Below are positions 8,258 to 16,624 of a DNA stretch of 64,000 nucleotides, piece by piece. How positions within the stretch are numbered: position 1 is the first letter of the stretch; each line of letters begins with the position of its first letter. A model generated the notes under the pieces. It saw only the letters and a list, made by a program, of their open reading frames with translations, ran no database searches and was not told the origin of the DNA. A program made the translations under genes and the position numbers. This DNA comes from Oscillospiraceae bacterium (GTDB lineage: Bacteria; Bacillota; Clostridia; Oscillospirales; SIG627): the NCBI GenBank assembly GCA_015065265.1, contig SVQQ01000001.1:69544-133543 (forward strand), given 5' to 3'.

Positions 8258-10486
8258 ATGAGAACAATTCAAAATTTTAACGAAAATTGGACTTTCACGA
8301 AAGAAAAATGTGAAAAACTCGACCTCTTACCAGAGGGTGAAAAAATAAATCTCCCTCACACCTGGAACGCTTTGGACGGTCAGGACGGAGGGAATGACTA
8401 TTACCGAGGTGAGTGTTGGTACTTCAAGACCTTTAATAAGCCCGACGTAAGTGATGGAAAACAGGTGTATATAGAGTTTCAAGGTGCTAATTCCTCGGCA
8501 AAAGTATATCTTAATTCCACCTTTATCGGCGAACATCACGGCGGTTATTCTACTTTCAGATTTAACCTCACCCCTCACTTAAAAGAGGAAAATATACTGG
8601 CTGTAGCAGTGGATAACTCCGCAAATGACACAGTCTATCCTCAAATGGCAGACTTCACCTTTTACGGTGGTATCTATCGAGACGTAAACCTTATTACTGT
8701 CAGTAAAAACCACTTTGACCTTGAATATCACGGCTCCCCCGGGCTTACCGTTAACGCTACTCTTGAAGGGAAAGAGGCAATAGTAAAAATTACAGCCTTC
8801 CCCTCAAAAGACGCAAAAGACGCAAGTCTTCTTTTTGAAGTACTCGACGGTGAGAAAAACGTAATTAAAAGTGAAGTTTCCGACCTGACAAATAAGGAAG
8901 TGGAATTCAGAATAGAAAACCCTCACCTGTGGGACGGAGTTTTTGACCCCTATTTGTATGTGGCAAGAGTGGTGCTTTTTAATAAGGGCGAAACCTGTGA
9001 CACCGTGGAGACGAGATTTGGAATACGTCAGTTTGAAGTTAGTCCTAACCGTGGCTTTATCTTAAACGGACGTGAATATCCCCTTCGTGGCGTATCACGA
9101 CATCAGGACAGACTGGGCGTAGGGAACGCCTTGACAAAAGAGCATCATAAGGAAGATATGGACCTTATCTGTGAAGTGGGTGCCAACACCATACGTCTTG
9201 CCCACTATCAGCACGACCAGTATTTCTATGACCTCTGTGACGAAAGAGGAATTGTTGTATGGGCAGAAATCCCCTATATTTCAAATCATATGTCAACAGG
9301 CAGGGAAAACACCCTTTCTCAAATGAAAGAACTTGTCGTTCAGTGCTATAATCACCCCTCTATTTGTTTCTGGGGACTTTCAAACGAAATTACAATGGGC
9401 GGCGCAAACAAAGAAGACCTTGTAGAAAATCACAGAGAACTTTGTGACCTTGTCCACACCCTCGACCACACCAGACTTACTACCCTTGCGGTGCTCACTA
9501 TGTGTCCCATTGACGAAGACTATCTTAAAATCCCCGACGTTCTCGCCTATAATCACTATTTTGGTTGGTACGGGGGAGACACCGATATGAATGGTGAATG
9601 GTTTGATAACTTCCATAAGGAATACCCGCTTCGCCCTATCGCAATTTCGGAGTATGGCGCCGAAGGTCTTAACTGGCATACCTCAAAGCCGACTCAGGGC
9701 GACTATACCGAGGAATATCAGGCACACTACCACGAAGAACTCATAAAACAACTCTTTTCAAGACCTTATATCTGGGCAACTTACGTGTGGAATATGTTCG
9801 ATTTCGGTGCTGACGCCAGAGCAGAGGGGGGAGAGAACGGACAAAATCATAAAGGCCTTGTCACCTTTGACCGCAAGTATAAAAAAGACTCCTTTTACGC
9901 CTATAAAGCACACCTTTCCAAAGAGCCTTTCGTTCATATTGCAGGGAAGAGGTACGTTGACAGGGTAGAGGACGTGACCACCGTCACAGTTTACTCAAAC
10001 CTTGAGGAAGTTGAACTTTTCGTAAACGGAAAGAGTATCGGCAAAAAAAGGGCAGACGACCACTTCTTCAAATTTGAGGTGGAAAACGTCTGGGAAAGCG
10101 AACTTGAAGCGGTGGCAGGAGACTGTCGTGACAAGGCGAAAATCCGCAAGGTAGATACAATGAACGAAGACTATATCCTTCGTGAAAAGGGCGCAGTCCT
10201 TAACTGGTTCGATATAACCGAGCCCGAGGGTTGCCTCAGTCTCAATGACAGAGTAGACGTTATCCTCTCCACACATGAGGGTGAAAGAGCAGTAAGAGAA
10301 CTACTTTCACGAATGGGCAAAAACGTGCCCCAAATGTCAGAAAGTATGGGGGAAGGACTTATGAAAATGATGGGCTCCTTTACTCTTCTTCGTCTCACAA
10401 GCCTTGCATCTATGCTTGATAGTCCCTTTACCAAAGAGGAACTACTCACCTTAAACCGCCGTCTCAACCGTATTCGTAAGCCTTGA
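8258..10486 (+). CDS. Glycoside hydrolase family 2 protein (beta-galactosidase/beta-glucuronidase-like)
   Basis: 742 aa; sugar-binding N-domain (GGYSTFRFNLT), NGREYPLRGVSRHQDR, acid/base region GLSNEIT, nucleophile region ISEYGAEG; no signal peptide. Confidence 0.93.
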   Translation: MRTIQNFNENWTFTKEKCEKLDLLPEGEKINLPHTWNALDGQDGGNDYYRGECWYFKTFNKPDVSDGKQVYIEFQGANSSAKVYLNSTFIGEHHGGYSTFRFNLTPHLKEENILAVAVDNSANDTVYPQMADFTFYGGIYRDVNLITVSKNHFDLEYHGSPGLTVNATLEGKEAIVKITAFPSKDAKDASLLFEVLDGEKNVIKSEVSDLTNKEVEFRIENPHLWDGVFDPYLYVARVVLFNKGETCDTVETRFGIRQFEVSPNRGFILNGREYPLRGVSRHQDRLGVGNALTKEHHKEDMDLICEVGANTIRLAHYQHDQYFYDLCDERGIVVWAEIPYISNHMSTGRENTLSQMKELVVQCYNHPSICFWGLSNEITMGGANKEDLVENHRELCDLVHTLDHTRLTTLAVLTMCPIDEDYLKIPDVLAYNHYFGWYGGDTDMNGEWFDNFHKEYPLRPIAISEYGAEGLNWHTSKPTQGDYTEEYQAHYHEELIKQLFSRPYIWATYVWNMFDFGADARAEGGENGQNHKGLVTFDRKYKKDSFYAYKAHLSKEPFVHIAGKRYVDRVEDVTTVTVYSNLEEVELFVNGKSIGKKRADDHFFKFEVENVWESELEAVAGDCRDKAKIRKVDTMNEDYILREKGAVLNWFDITEPEGCLSLNDRVDVILSTHEGERAVRELLSRMGKNVPQMSESMGEGLMKMMGSFTLLRLTSLASMLDSPFTKEELLTLNRRLNRIRKP

Positions 10487-10492
10487 GGTTTC

Positions 10493-11126
10493 GTCTTTTT
10501 GGTTAAAACCGAAATGAAAAGTTAATATAAAAGATTTAGTAAAGCGTAGTCTATAAAAATAGGCTACGCTTTATATATTTTCTATTTTATTGTATATTTT
10601 TTATGATGTAAGAAGTTCTGACGAACTTCTTTCCATCTGTTTGAGTTTCATTTCTTCGCGTGTTGCTCGGACTGCTGTACGTAAGTACAGCGACGCCTTC
10701 GCACTCCGCGATTTTCCCTCAAAAATACTCTTTCTTTCTATTTAGTCTGTGTGCTTAAATTTTAAGCCTTTTTGTTTAAAACCGAAATGATATTATAAAA
10801 CGTTTAGCGGATTTTCCGCTAAACATATCTTTGCTTTTACAGGTTGTGTGCTAAAATTTTACTATGAAAAGCAGAAGACATAAATAAAAGTAAAAGTGTA
10901 TGAATTTTTTATGAGTTTAGCGGAAAATCCGCTAAACTCATAAAAATTAACTCAAATGCGAAGCATTTGTTCCTTAATTCTGCATCCTGCATTTTGCACT
11001 CTGCATTTACAATAAAAAACTATATAATAGAATAGACAAAATATAAAGCATAGTCTTTAAAAATAGACTACGCTTTACTAAATCTTTTATATTAACTTTT
11101 CATTTCTGTATTTTCACCAAAGAGAC
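10493..11126. repeat. TIR-bounded non-coding element, copy A (634 bp)
   Basis: Ends GTCTTTTTGGTTAAAAC... and ...GTATTTTCACCAAAGAGAC are inverted repeats; perfect 44-bp inverted repeat GAAATGAAAAGTTAATATAAAAGATTTAGTAAAGCGTAGTCTAT (10511-10554 vs 11063-11106); no credible ORF; same ends as copy B at 34533-35183. Confidence 0.85.
10953..11020. repeat. Secondary dispersed repeat (hairpin + CAT-rich tract) nested in copy A
   Basis: CAAATGC-GAA-GCATTTG followed by TTCCTTAATTCTGCATCCTGCATTTTGCACTCTGCATTTACAA; resembles 51890-51952. Confidence 0.45.
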
Positions 11127-11134
11127 AAAATAAA

Positions 11135-12304
11135 TCAATTAAAATGTTCGAGGTCGAAGGTGACGACGGTATAATAGGTCTTTTTCTCAACTTCAAAAAG
11201 TTCCTTTTCGAGAGCCTTTTTTATCTCGTCCTTTTCCCCTTGGAGTGCTTCGGGAAGCACCATATCGAAAATGAGATTTGTATGTGTGTCACCAGTTACC
11301 ATTCTGAAATCATGTATTGAAATGTTTTCGTTTTTCTTTTTAAGTATAGAGGAAACGAGATTTTTCAATCTGTCAATTTCGGGGTTATCGGTTTCTACGG
11401 GGTCATAGTGAATAACAAGGTGGACTTTATGACTGTCAAAGCACTCCCTTTCCATATCGTCTATAAGTTCGTGACAGAAAAGGGGGTCAACTCTACGGTC
11501 CATCTCCACGTGAAGACTTGCAAAACGACGTCCCACTCCGTAATCGTGTACCATAAGGTCGTGGTACCCTAACACGTGTGGGCAGGACTCTATGTAATCC
11601 ACAATAAGTTTTTTAAGTTCAGTATCCGCCCCTTGCCCGATAAGTCTCGATACAGTTTCACGGGCAAGATTTACTCCGCTATACAGTATAAAAATGGCAA
11701 CTGCAAGACCCATAAAACCGTCAATTTTAAATTGGGTAAAGTGTTCGATAACAGCGGAAAGTAAAACTACGGAGGTAGCGATAACGTCGTTTCTGCTATC
11801 CGTTGCAGTAGCAAGTAGGGCAGAGGAGTTGGTGGCGTTTCCAAGGACCTTGTTAAAGTGTGAAAGCCAGAGTTTTACTCCAATGGATACAAGGAGGACC
11901 ACCGCACTAACAAGTGACAGTTTAACTTCCGTCGGGTTCAAAATCTTTTCCACCGAGGATTTACCCAGTTCAAAACCGATAACGAAAACTACCGCAGACA
12001 CCGCCAAAGCCGACAGGTATTCATACCTTGCGTGACCGTAGGGGTGGTCGGCATCGGCAGGTTTTTCTGTGAGTTTAAAACCGATTAGGGTAATCAGTGA
12101 CGACGCCGCATCGGAAAAATTATTAAGCGCATCGGCAACAATGGACACCGAGGAAGAAATAACACCGATAATCAATTTCAAAAGGGACAAGAGAATATTT
12201 GCAAAAATTCCGATACCTCCGGAAAGTTTACCTATTTCCGCCCTGACGCTCACGTTGTTAAGGTCACCTTTTTTCATATAATGGCGCAAAATTAACTTTG
12301 TCAT
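11135..12304 (-). CDS. Cation diffusion facilitator family transporter
   Basis: 389 aa; NFSDAASSLITLIGFKLTEKPADADHPYGHARYEYLSAL is the CDF signature; C-terminal cytoplasmic domain. Confidence 0.94.
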   Translation of the reverse strand: MTKLILRHYMKKGDLNNVSVRAEIGKLSGGIGIFANILLSLLKLIIGVISSSVSIVADALNNFSDAASSLITLIGFKLTEKPADADHPYGHARYEYLSALAVSAVVFVIGFELGKSSVEKILNPTEVKLSLVSAVVLLVSIGVKLWLSHFNKVLGNATNSSALLATATDSRNDVIATSVVLLSAVIEHFTQFKIDGFMGLAVAIFILYSGVNLARETVSRLIGQGADTELKKLIVDYIESCPHVLGYHDLMVHDYGVGRRFASLHVEMDRRVDPLFCHELIDDMERECFDSHKVHLVIHYDPVETDNPEIDRLKNLVSSILKKKNENISIHDFRMVTGDTHTNLIFDMVLPEALQGEKDEIKKALEKELFEVEKKTYYTVVTFDLEHFN

Positions 12305-12317
12305 AAATTTCTCCTGT

Positions 12318-12376
12318 GTAAAAAGAGACTGTCACAGCCGAAAAGAGCCGAACTCTTTTCGGCTATAAACAGCCTC
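12318..12376 (-). terminator. Terminator downstream of asd
   Basis: GCCGAAAAGAG-...-CTCTTTTCGGC inside an outer imperfect stem (AGAGACTGT/ACAGCCTCT); T tract on the minus strand. Confidence 0.7.
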
Positions 12377-12390
12377 TGAAAATTTATGGT

Positions 12391-13470
12391 TTAATATAAA
12401 TAGCCTTCCTTGAAGAGAAGTTCTGCAAGAAGGAGAGAACCACCTGCCGCACCGCGAAGTGTATTGTGTGAAAGACCTACGAATTTGTAGTCGAACATAG
12501 AGTCTTCACGAAGTCTACCTGCAGTAATGCCCATACCTTTTTCAATATCACGATCGATATTTGTCTGAGGACGGTTATCTTCTTCAAAGTATGTAATGAA
12601 CTGACGGGGAGCAGAATGGAGCTTGAGTTCCTGAGGTCTGCCCTTGTAGTTCTTCCAAGCGTCAAGAATTTCTTCTTTTGTAGGCTTGTTTTCGAAGGTA
12701 ACGAAGGTAGTTGCAAGGTGTCCGTCTGTTACGGGAACACGGATACACTGAGAGGTGATAAGAATGTCTTCGTTATTCTTGATAACACCGTCTTCAATAC
12801 GTCCCCAAACCTTAAGAGGTTCCTTTTCACTCTTTTCTTCTTCTCCGCCAATGTAGGGAATTACGTTGTCAACCATCTCAGGCCAACTTTCAAAAGTCTT
12901 ACCTGCACCTGAAATTGCCTGATATGTTGAAACTACAACCTTTTTAGGACCGAATTTCATAAGGGGAGAAAGGAGAGGTACGTAACTCTGAATTGAACAG
13001 TTAGGCTTAACTGCAATAAAGCCCTTTGTAGTACCAAGTCTTTTCTTCTGGAAAGGAATTACGTCAATGTGAGAGTTGTTGATTTCGGGAATAACCATAG
13101 GCACGTCAGGAGTCTTGCGGTGTGCCGAGTTATTTGAAACAACGGGTATCTCAGCCTTTGCATAAGCCTCTTCAAGAGCGATTATCTCGTCCTTGTTCAT
13201 ATTTACCGCACAGAGAATGAAATCAACGTCCCCTTTGATTGAATCTATATCCGAGGCATCTTTAACAACAAGTTTTTTCACCATTTCGGGAATAGGAGTT
13301 TTCATATTCCATCTTCCTTTAACAGCCTCTTCATAGGTTTTTCCTGAAGAATTTTTACTTGCCGCAACCAATGTCAAATCAAAATAAGGATGATTTTCAA
13401 GCAGAGTGATAAATCTCTGACCTACCATGCCGGTGCATCCTACCACACCGACTCTGAGTTTCTTTTCCAT
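12391..13470 (-). CDS. asd: Aspartate-semialdehyde dehydrogenase
   Basis: MEKKLRVGVVGCTGMVGQRFITLLENHP...; KPNCSIQSYVPLLSPL catalytic Cys region; ATG at 13470. Confidence 0.93.
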   Translation of the reverse strand: MEKKLRVGVVGCTGMVGQRFITLLENHPYFDLTLVAASKNSSGKTYEEAVKGRWNMKTPIPEMVKKLVVKDASDIDSIKGDVDFILCAVNMNKDEIIALEEAYAKAEIPVVSNNSAHRKTPDVPMVIPEINNSHIDVIPFQKKRLGTTKGFIAVKPNCSIQSYVPLLSPLMKFGPKKVVVSTYQAISGAGKTFESWPEMVDNVIPYIGGEEEKSEKEPLKVWGRIEDGVIKNNEDILITSQCIRVPVTDGHLATTFVTFENKPTKEEILDAWKNYKGRPQELKLHSAPRQFITYFEEDNRPQTNIDRDIEKGMGITAGRLREDSMFDYKFVGLSHNTLRGAAGGSLLLAELLFKEGYLY

Positions 13471-13498
13471 AAATAGCCTCCAAATCAATAGATTAAAA

Positions 13499-13532
13499 TT
13501 TTGCCAAGCCCGAAAAGCCAGGCTTGGCAAAA
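13499..13532 (-). terminator. Terminator/hairpin downstream of rpsU
   Basis: TTTTGCCAAGCC...GGCTTGGCAAAA inverted repeat. Confidence 0.7.
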
Positions 13533-13545
13533 CTCATGTTTGTTC

Positions 13546-13722
13546 TTATTTGAACTTACGCTTACGAGCAGCTTCTGCTTTCTTCTTGCGTTTTACACTG
13601 GGCTTCTCATAGCATTCACGCTTGCGAAGCTCGGACAAAACTCCACTTCTTGCGCACTGTCTTTTGAATCTACGGATAGCGCTATCAAGAGATTCGTTTT
13701 CTTTGATTTTTACTTCTGCCAC
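13546..13722 (-). CDS. rpsU: 30S ribosomal protein S21
   Basis: 58 aa, GTG start: [58 protein letters not shown]; missing from the supplied ORF list. Confidence 0.96.
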   Translation of the reverse strand: MAEVKIKENESLDSAIRRFKRQCARSGVLSELRKRECYEKPSVKRKKKAEAARKRKFK

Positions 13723-13790
13723 TTTATTTCCCTCCCTTTGTCATTCCAAAGAGAACATTATTCTCAAAAAGAATTTATTACACATTTGAA

Positions 13791-13819
13791 ATTATATTAC
13801 ATAATTTTAGTAATGTCAA
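13791..13819 (-). promoter_or_regulatory. Promoter of rpsU (minus strand)
   Basis: Minus strand TTGACA (13814-13819), 17-nt spacer, TATAAT (13791-13796). Confidence 0.75.
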
Positions 13820-13829
13820 GTATTTTTTA

Positions 13830-16232
13830 TTATTTTACAACTATGTTAACAATTTTACCGGGAACGTATATTTCCTTAACGATAGTTTTACCTTCAAGGA
13901 AAGGCTTGAACTTGTCGTCGGTTTTGACCATTTCAAGAACGCTGTCACGGTCGGCATCAACACTTACTGTAATTGTGCCTTTAAGTTTTCCAAGGAACTG
14001 AACTGCAATTTCAACTGTCGAATCCTCGCACTTCTTTTCGTCCCATTCAGGCCAACTTGCTACCGAGCAAAGACCTGTACCGCCAAGGTTTTCCCACATT
14101 TCTTCCGAAAGGTGAGGTGCGAAAGGACAAAGAAGTTTTACGAACACCTTAAGTTCGTCCTTTGTTATTTTGCCAACTTCGTATATTTCATTTATAAGAG
14201 ACATCATAGAAGCAATAGCAGTGTTGAACTTCATATCCTCAATGTCGAGAGTAACCTTCTTTATAGTCTTATGGAAGGAAGATTCAAGTTCCCCTGTCAC
14301 CCCTTCACCCTCTGCCATCTTCTGAAGACCCTCTACTCTGTCAAGGAATCTCTTACAACCCTTGATACTGTTGTCAGACCAGGGTGCCGCCGCACCGTAG
14401 TCACCCATAAAGAGAATGTAGGTACGAAGAACGTCTGCTCCATACTGGTCAACTACAACGTTGGGGTCAATAACGTTACCTCTTGATTTTGACATCTTCT
14501 CACCGTCAGGACCGAGAATAAGACCCTGAGCAGTTCTCTTTGCGTAAGGTTCTTCGGTATTAACCTCTCCCATATCGTAAAGGAACTTGTGCCAGAAACG
14601 AGAATATATCATATGTCTTGTAACGTGCTCCATACCGCCATTGTACCAGTCAACAGGCATCCAGTATTCAAGAGCCTCTTTTGATGCAAGAGCCTTGTCG
14701 TTCTTGGGGTCACAGTATCTGAGGAAGTACCACGAAGAACCTGCCCATTGAGGCATAGTATCTGTCTCTCTCTTTGCAGGAGAGTTACAGATGGGACAAG
14801 TGCAGTTAACAAACTCGGGAATTTTTGCAAGGGGGCTTTCTCCGCCTTCACCAGGCTCGAAGTTCTTAACGTCCGGAAGTTTCAGAGGAAGTTCTTCTTC
14901 AGGAACAGGTACCATACCGCACTTTTCACAGTGAATAATGGGAATAGGTTCGCCCCAATATCTCTGACGGTTAAAGGCCCAGTCTTTCATCTTATACTGT
15001 ACGCCTTCTTCACCGATACCCTTTTCTTCAAGATACTCTATCATTTTCTTTATAGAGTCTTTTTTGTTTGTAAATCCATCAAGGAACTGTGAGTTCACCA
15101 TTTCTCCGTCACCTGTGTAGGCTTCCTTTGAAATGTCACCGCCCTTGATTACTTCGATTATATCAATACCAAATTTCTTTGCAAACTCATAGTCTCTTTC
15201 GTCGTGGGCAGGTACTGCCATAATTGCACCTGTACCGTAACCCATCATAACGTAGTCTGCAACGTAAATGGGAATTTCCTTGTTATTTAAAGGATTTATT
15301 CCCGAAATACCCTGAATTCTCACACCGGTCTTGTCTTTATTTAACTGAACACGCTGGAATTCAGTTTTCTTGGCACACTCTTCACGGTAGGAAATAAGTT
15401 CGTCAAAGTTTGTAATCTTATCTTGAAGTCTTTCAAGCATCGGATGTTCGGGGGCAATAACCATAAAGGTTACGCCGAAAAGTGTGTCGGGACGTGTTGT
15501 GTAAATGCGAAGTGTCTCGTCGGTGTCTGAAACCTTGAAGTTTACGAAAGCACCTGTTGATTTACCAATCCAGTTAATCTGCTGCTGCTTGATTTGAGGA
15601 AGGTAGTCTACAGAGTTGAGACCTTCAAGAAGTCTGTCGGCATACTTTGTAATTCTAAGATACCAAACGTCCTTTGACTTTTGAATAATGTCATTGTGAC
15701 AGATATCACACTTTCCGCCCTGTGAGTCTTCGTTTGAAAGAACTACCTTACAGTGAGGGCAGTAGTTGACCATAGCGGTGTCACGGAAAGCAAGACCGTT
15801 CTTGAAAAGTTCAAGGAAAATGTGCTGTGTCCACTTATAGTAGTTTTCGTCGGTGGTATCAATAGTTCTTGTCCAGTCAAAAGAGAAACCTACTCTTTTA
15901 AGCTGATTTGTGAACTTTTCAATATTGGCATCAGTAAGTATTCTGGGGTGAGTATTGAACTTTATTGCCGAGTTTTCGGTAGGCAGACCAAAGGCATCAA
16001 AGCCGATGGGGAAGAGAACGTTATAGCCTTGCATTCTCTTCTTTCTGCTAACTACTTCAAGTCCGGAATACGCCTTTATATGTCCTACGTGCATTCCCGA
16101 GCCACTGGGATAAGGGAATTCAACAAGTCCGAAAAATTTTGGCTTTTTGGAATTGTCTTCTGCCTCAAAAACGTGGGCTTCTTCCCATTTGGTTTGCCAT
16201 TTTTTCTCAATTTGTTTAAAATCGTATGCCAT
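13830..16232 (-). CDS. leuS: Leucyl-tRNA synthetase
   Basis: 800 aa; FPYPSGSGMHVGHIKAY (HIGH) and KMSKSRGN (KMSKS) motifs. Confidence 0.98.
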   Translation of the reverse strand: MAYDFKQIEKKWQTKWEEAHVFEAEDNSKKPKFFGLVEFPYPSGSGMHVGHIKAYSGLEVVSRKKRMQGYNVLFPIGFDAFGLPTENSAIKFNTHPRILTDANIEKFTNQLKRVGFSFDWTRTIDTTDENYYKWTQHIFLELFKNGLAFRDTAMVNYCPHCKVVLSNEDSQGGKCDICHNDIIQKSKDVWYLRITKYADRLLEGLNSVDYLPQIKQQQINWIGKSTGAFVNFKVSDTDETLRIYTTRPDTLFGVTFMVIAPEHPMLERLQDKITNFDELISYREECAKKTEFQRVQLNKDKTGVRIQGISGINPLNNKEIPIYVADYVMMGYGTGAIMAVPAHDERDYEFAKKFGIDIIEVIKGGDISKEAYTGDGEMVNSQFLDGFTNKKDSIKKMIEYLEEKGIGEEGVQYKMKDWAFNRQRYWGEPIPIIHCEKCGMVPVPEEELPLKLPDVKNFEPGEGGESPLAKIPEFVNCTCPICNSPAKRETDTMPQWAGSSWYFLRYCDPKNDKALASKEALEYWMPVDWYNGGMEHVTRHMIYSRFWHKFLYDMGEVNTEEPYAKRTAQGLILGPDGEKMSKSRGNVIDPNVVVDQYGADVLRTYILFMGDYGAAAPWSDNSIKGCKRFLDRVEGLQKMAEGEGVTGELESSFHKTIKKVTLDIEDMKFNTAIASMMSLINEIYEVGKITKDELKVFVKLLCPFAPHLSEEMWENLGGTGLCSVASWPEWDEKKCEDSTVEIAVQFLGKLKGTITVSVDADRDSVLEMVKTDDKFKPFLEGKTIVKEIYVPGKIVNIVVK

Positions 16233-16258
16233 TTTTAAGTACCTCTGTTATGTTAAAA

Positions 16259-16624
16259 TTATTCTGTAATAAGTTGTGTTATGTCTAAGTCTTCTGCATC
16301 TGCCCAAAGTTTTTCAAGATTGAATTTTGAACGGGTATCACGGTTAAAGATGTGCACGATAACACTGTCGTAATCGAGAACCGTCCAGTCTGCCCCCATT
16401 CTTCCTTCACGGCGGGTGCAATTTATTCCATTTTCCGCAGTCTTGAACTCAACTTCATCTGCTATCGCATTGATTTGAGTATTGTTTGAAGCACAGGCTA
16501 TAACGAAATAATCTGCAATTACAGTCTGATTTCCAACGTCAAGCACCTTTATGTTAAAAGCCTTTTTGTTATCTAAAACTTTTACTATATCAAAGGCAAG
16601 TTCTTTTGCTTTCGTTTTATCCAT
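16259..16624 (-). CDS. rsfS: Ribosome silencing factor RsfS
   Basis: MDKTKAKELAFDIVKVLDNKKAFNIKVLDVGNQTVIADYFVIACASNNTQ...GADWTVLDYDSVIVHIF. Confidence 0.94.
   Translation of the reverse strand: MDKTKAKELAFDIVKVLDNKKAFNIKVLDVGNQTVIADYFVIACASNNTQINAIADEVEFKTAENGINCTRREGRMGADWTVLDYDSVIVHIFNRDTRSKFNLEKLWADAEDLDITQLITE

Noticed and set aside
10493-11126. Insertion sequence with a transposase
   Set aside because: No transposase ORF and no clear target-site duplication (TTTC|GTC...GAC|AAAA in A; TAAC|GTC...GAC|GTCA in B), so described only as a TIR-bounded element.
13501-14001. Forward 166-aa ORF
   Set aside because: Antisense to rpsU, its promoter and the leuS 3' end.
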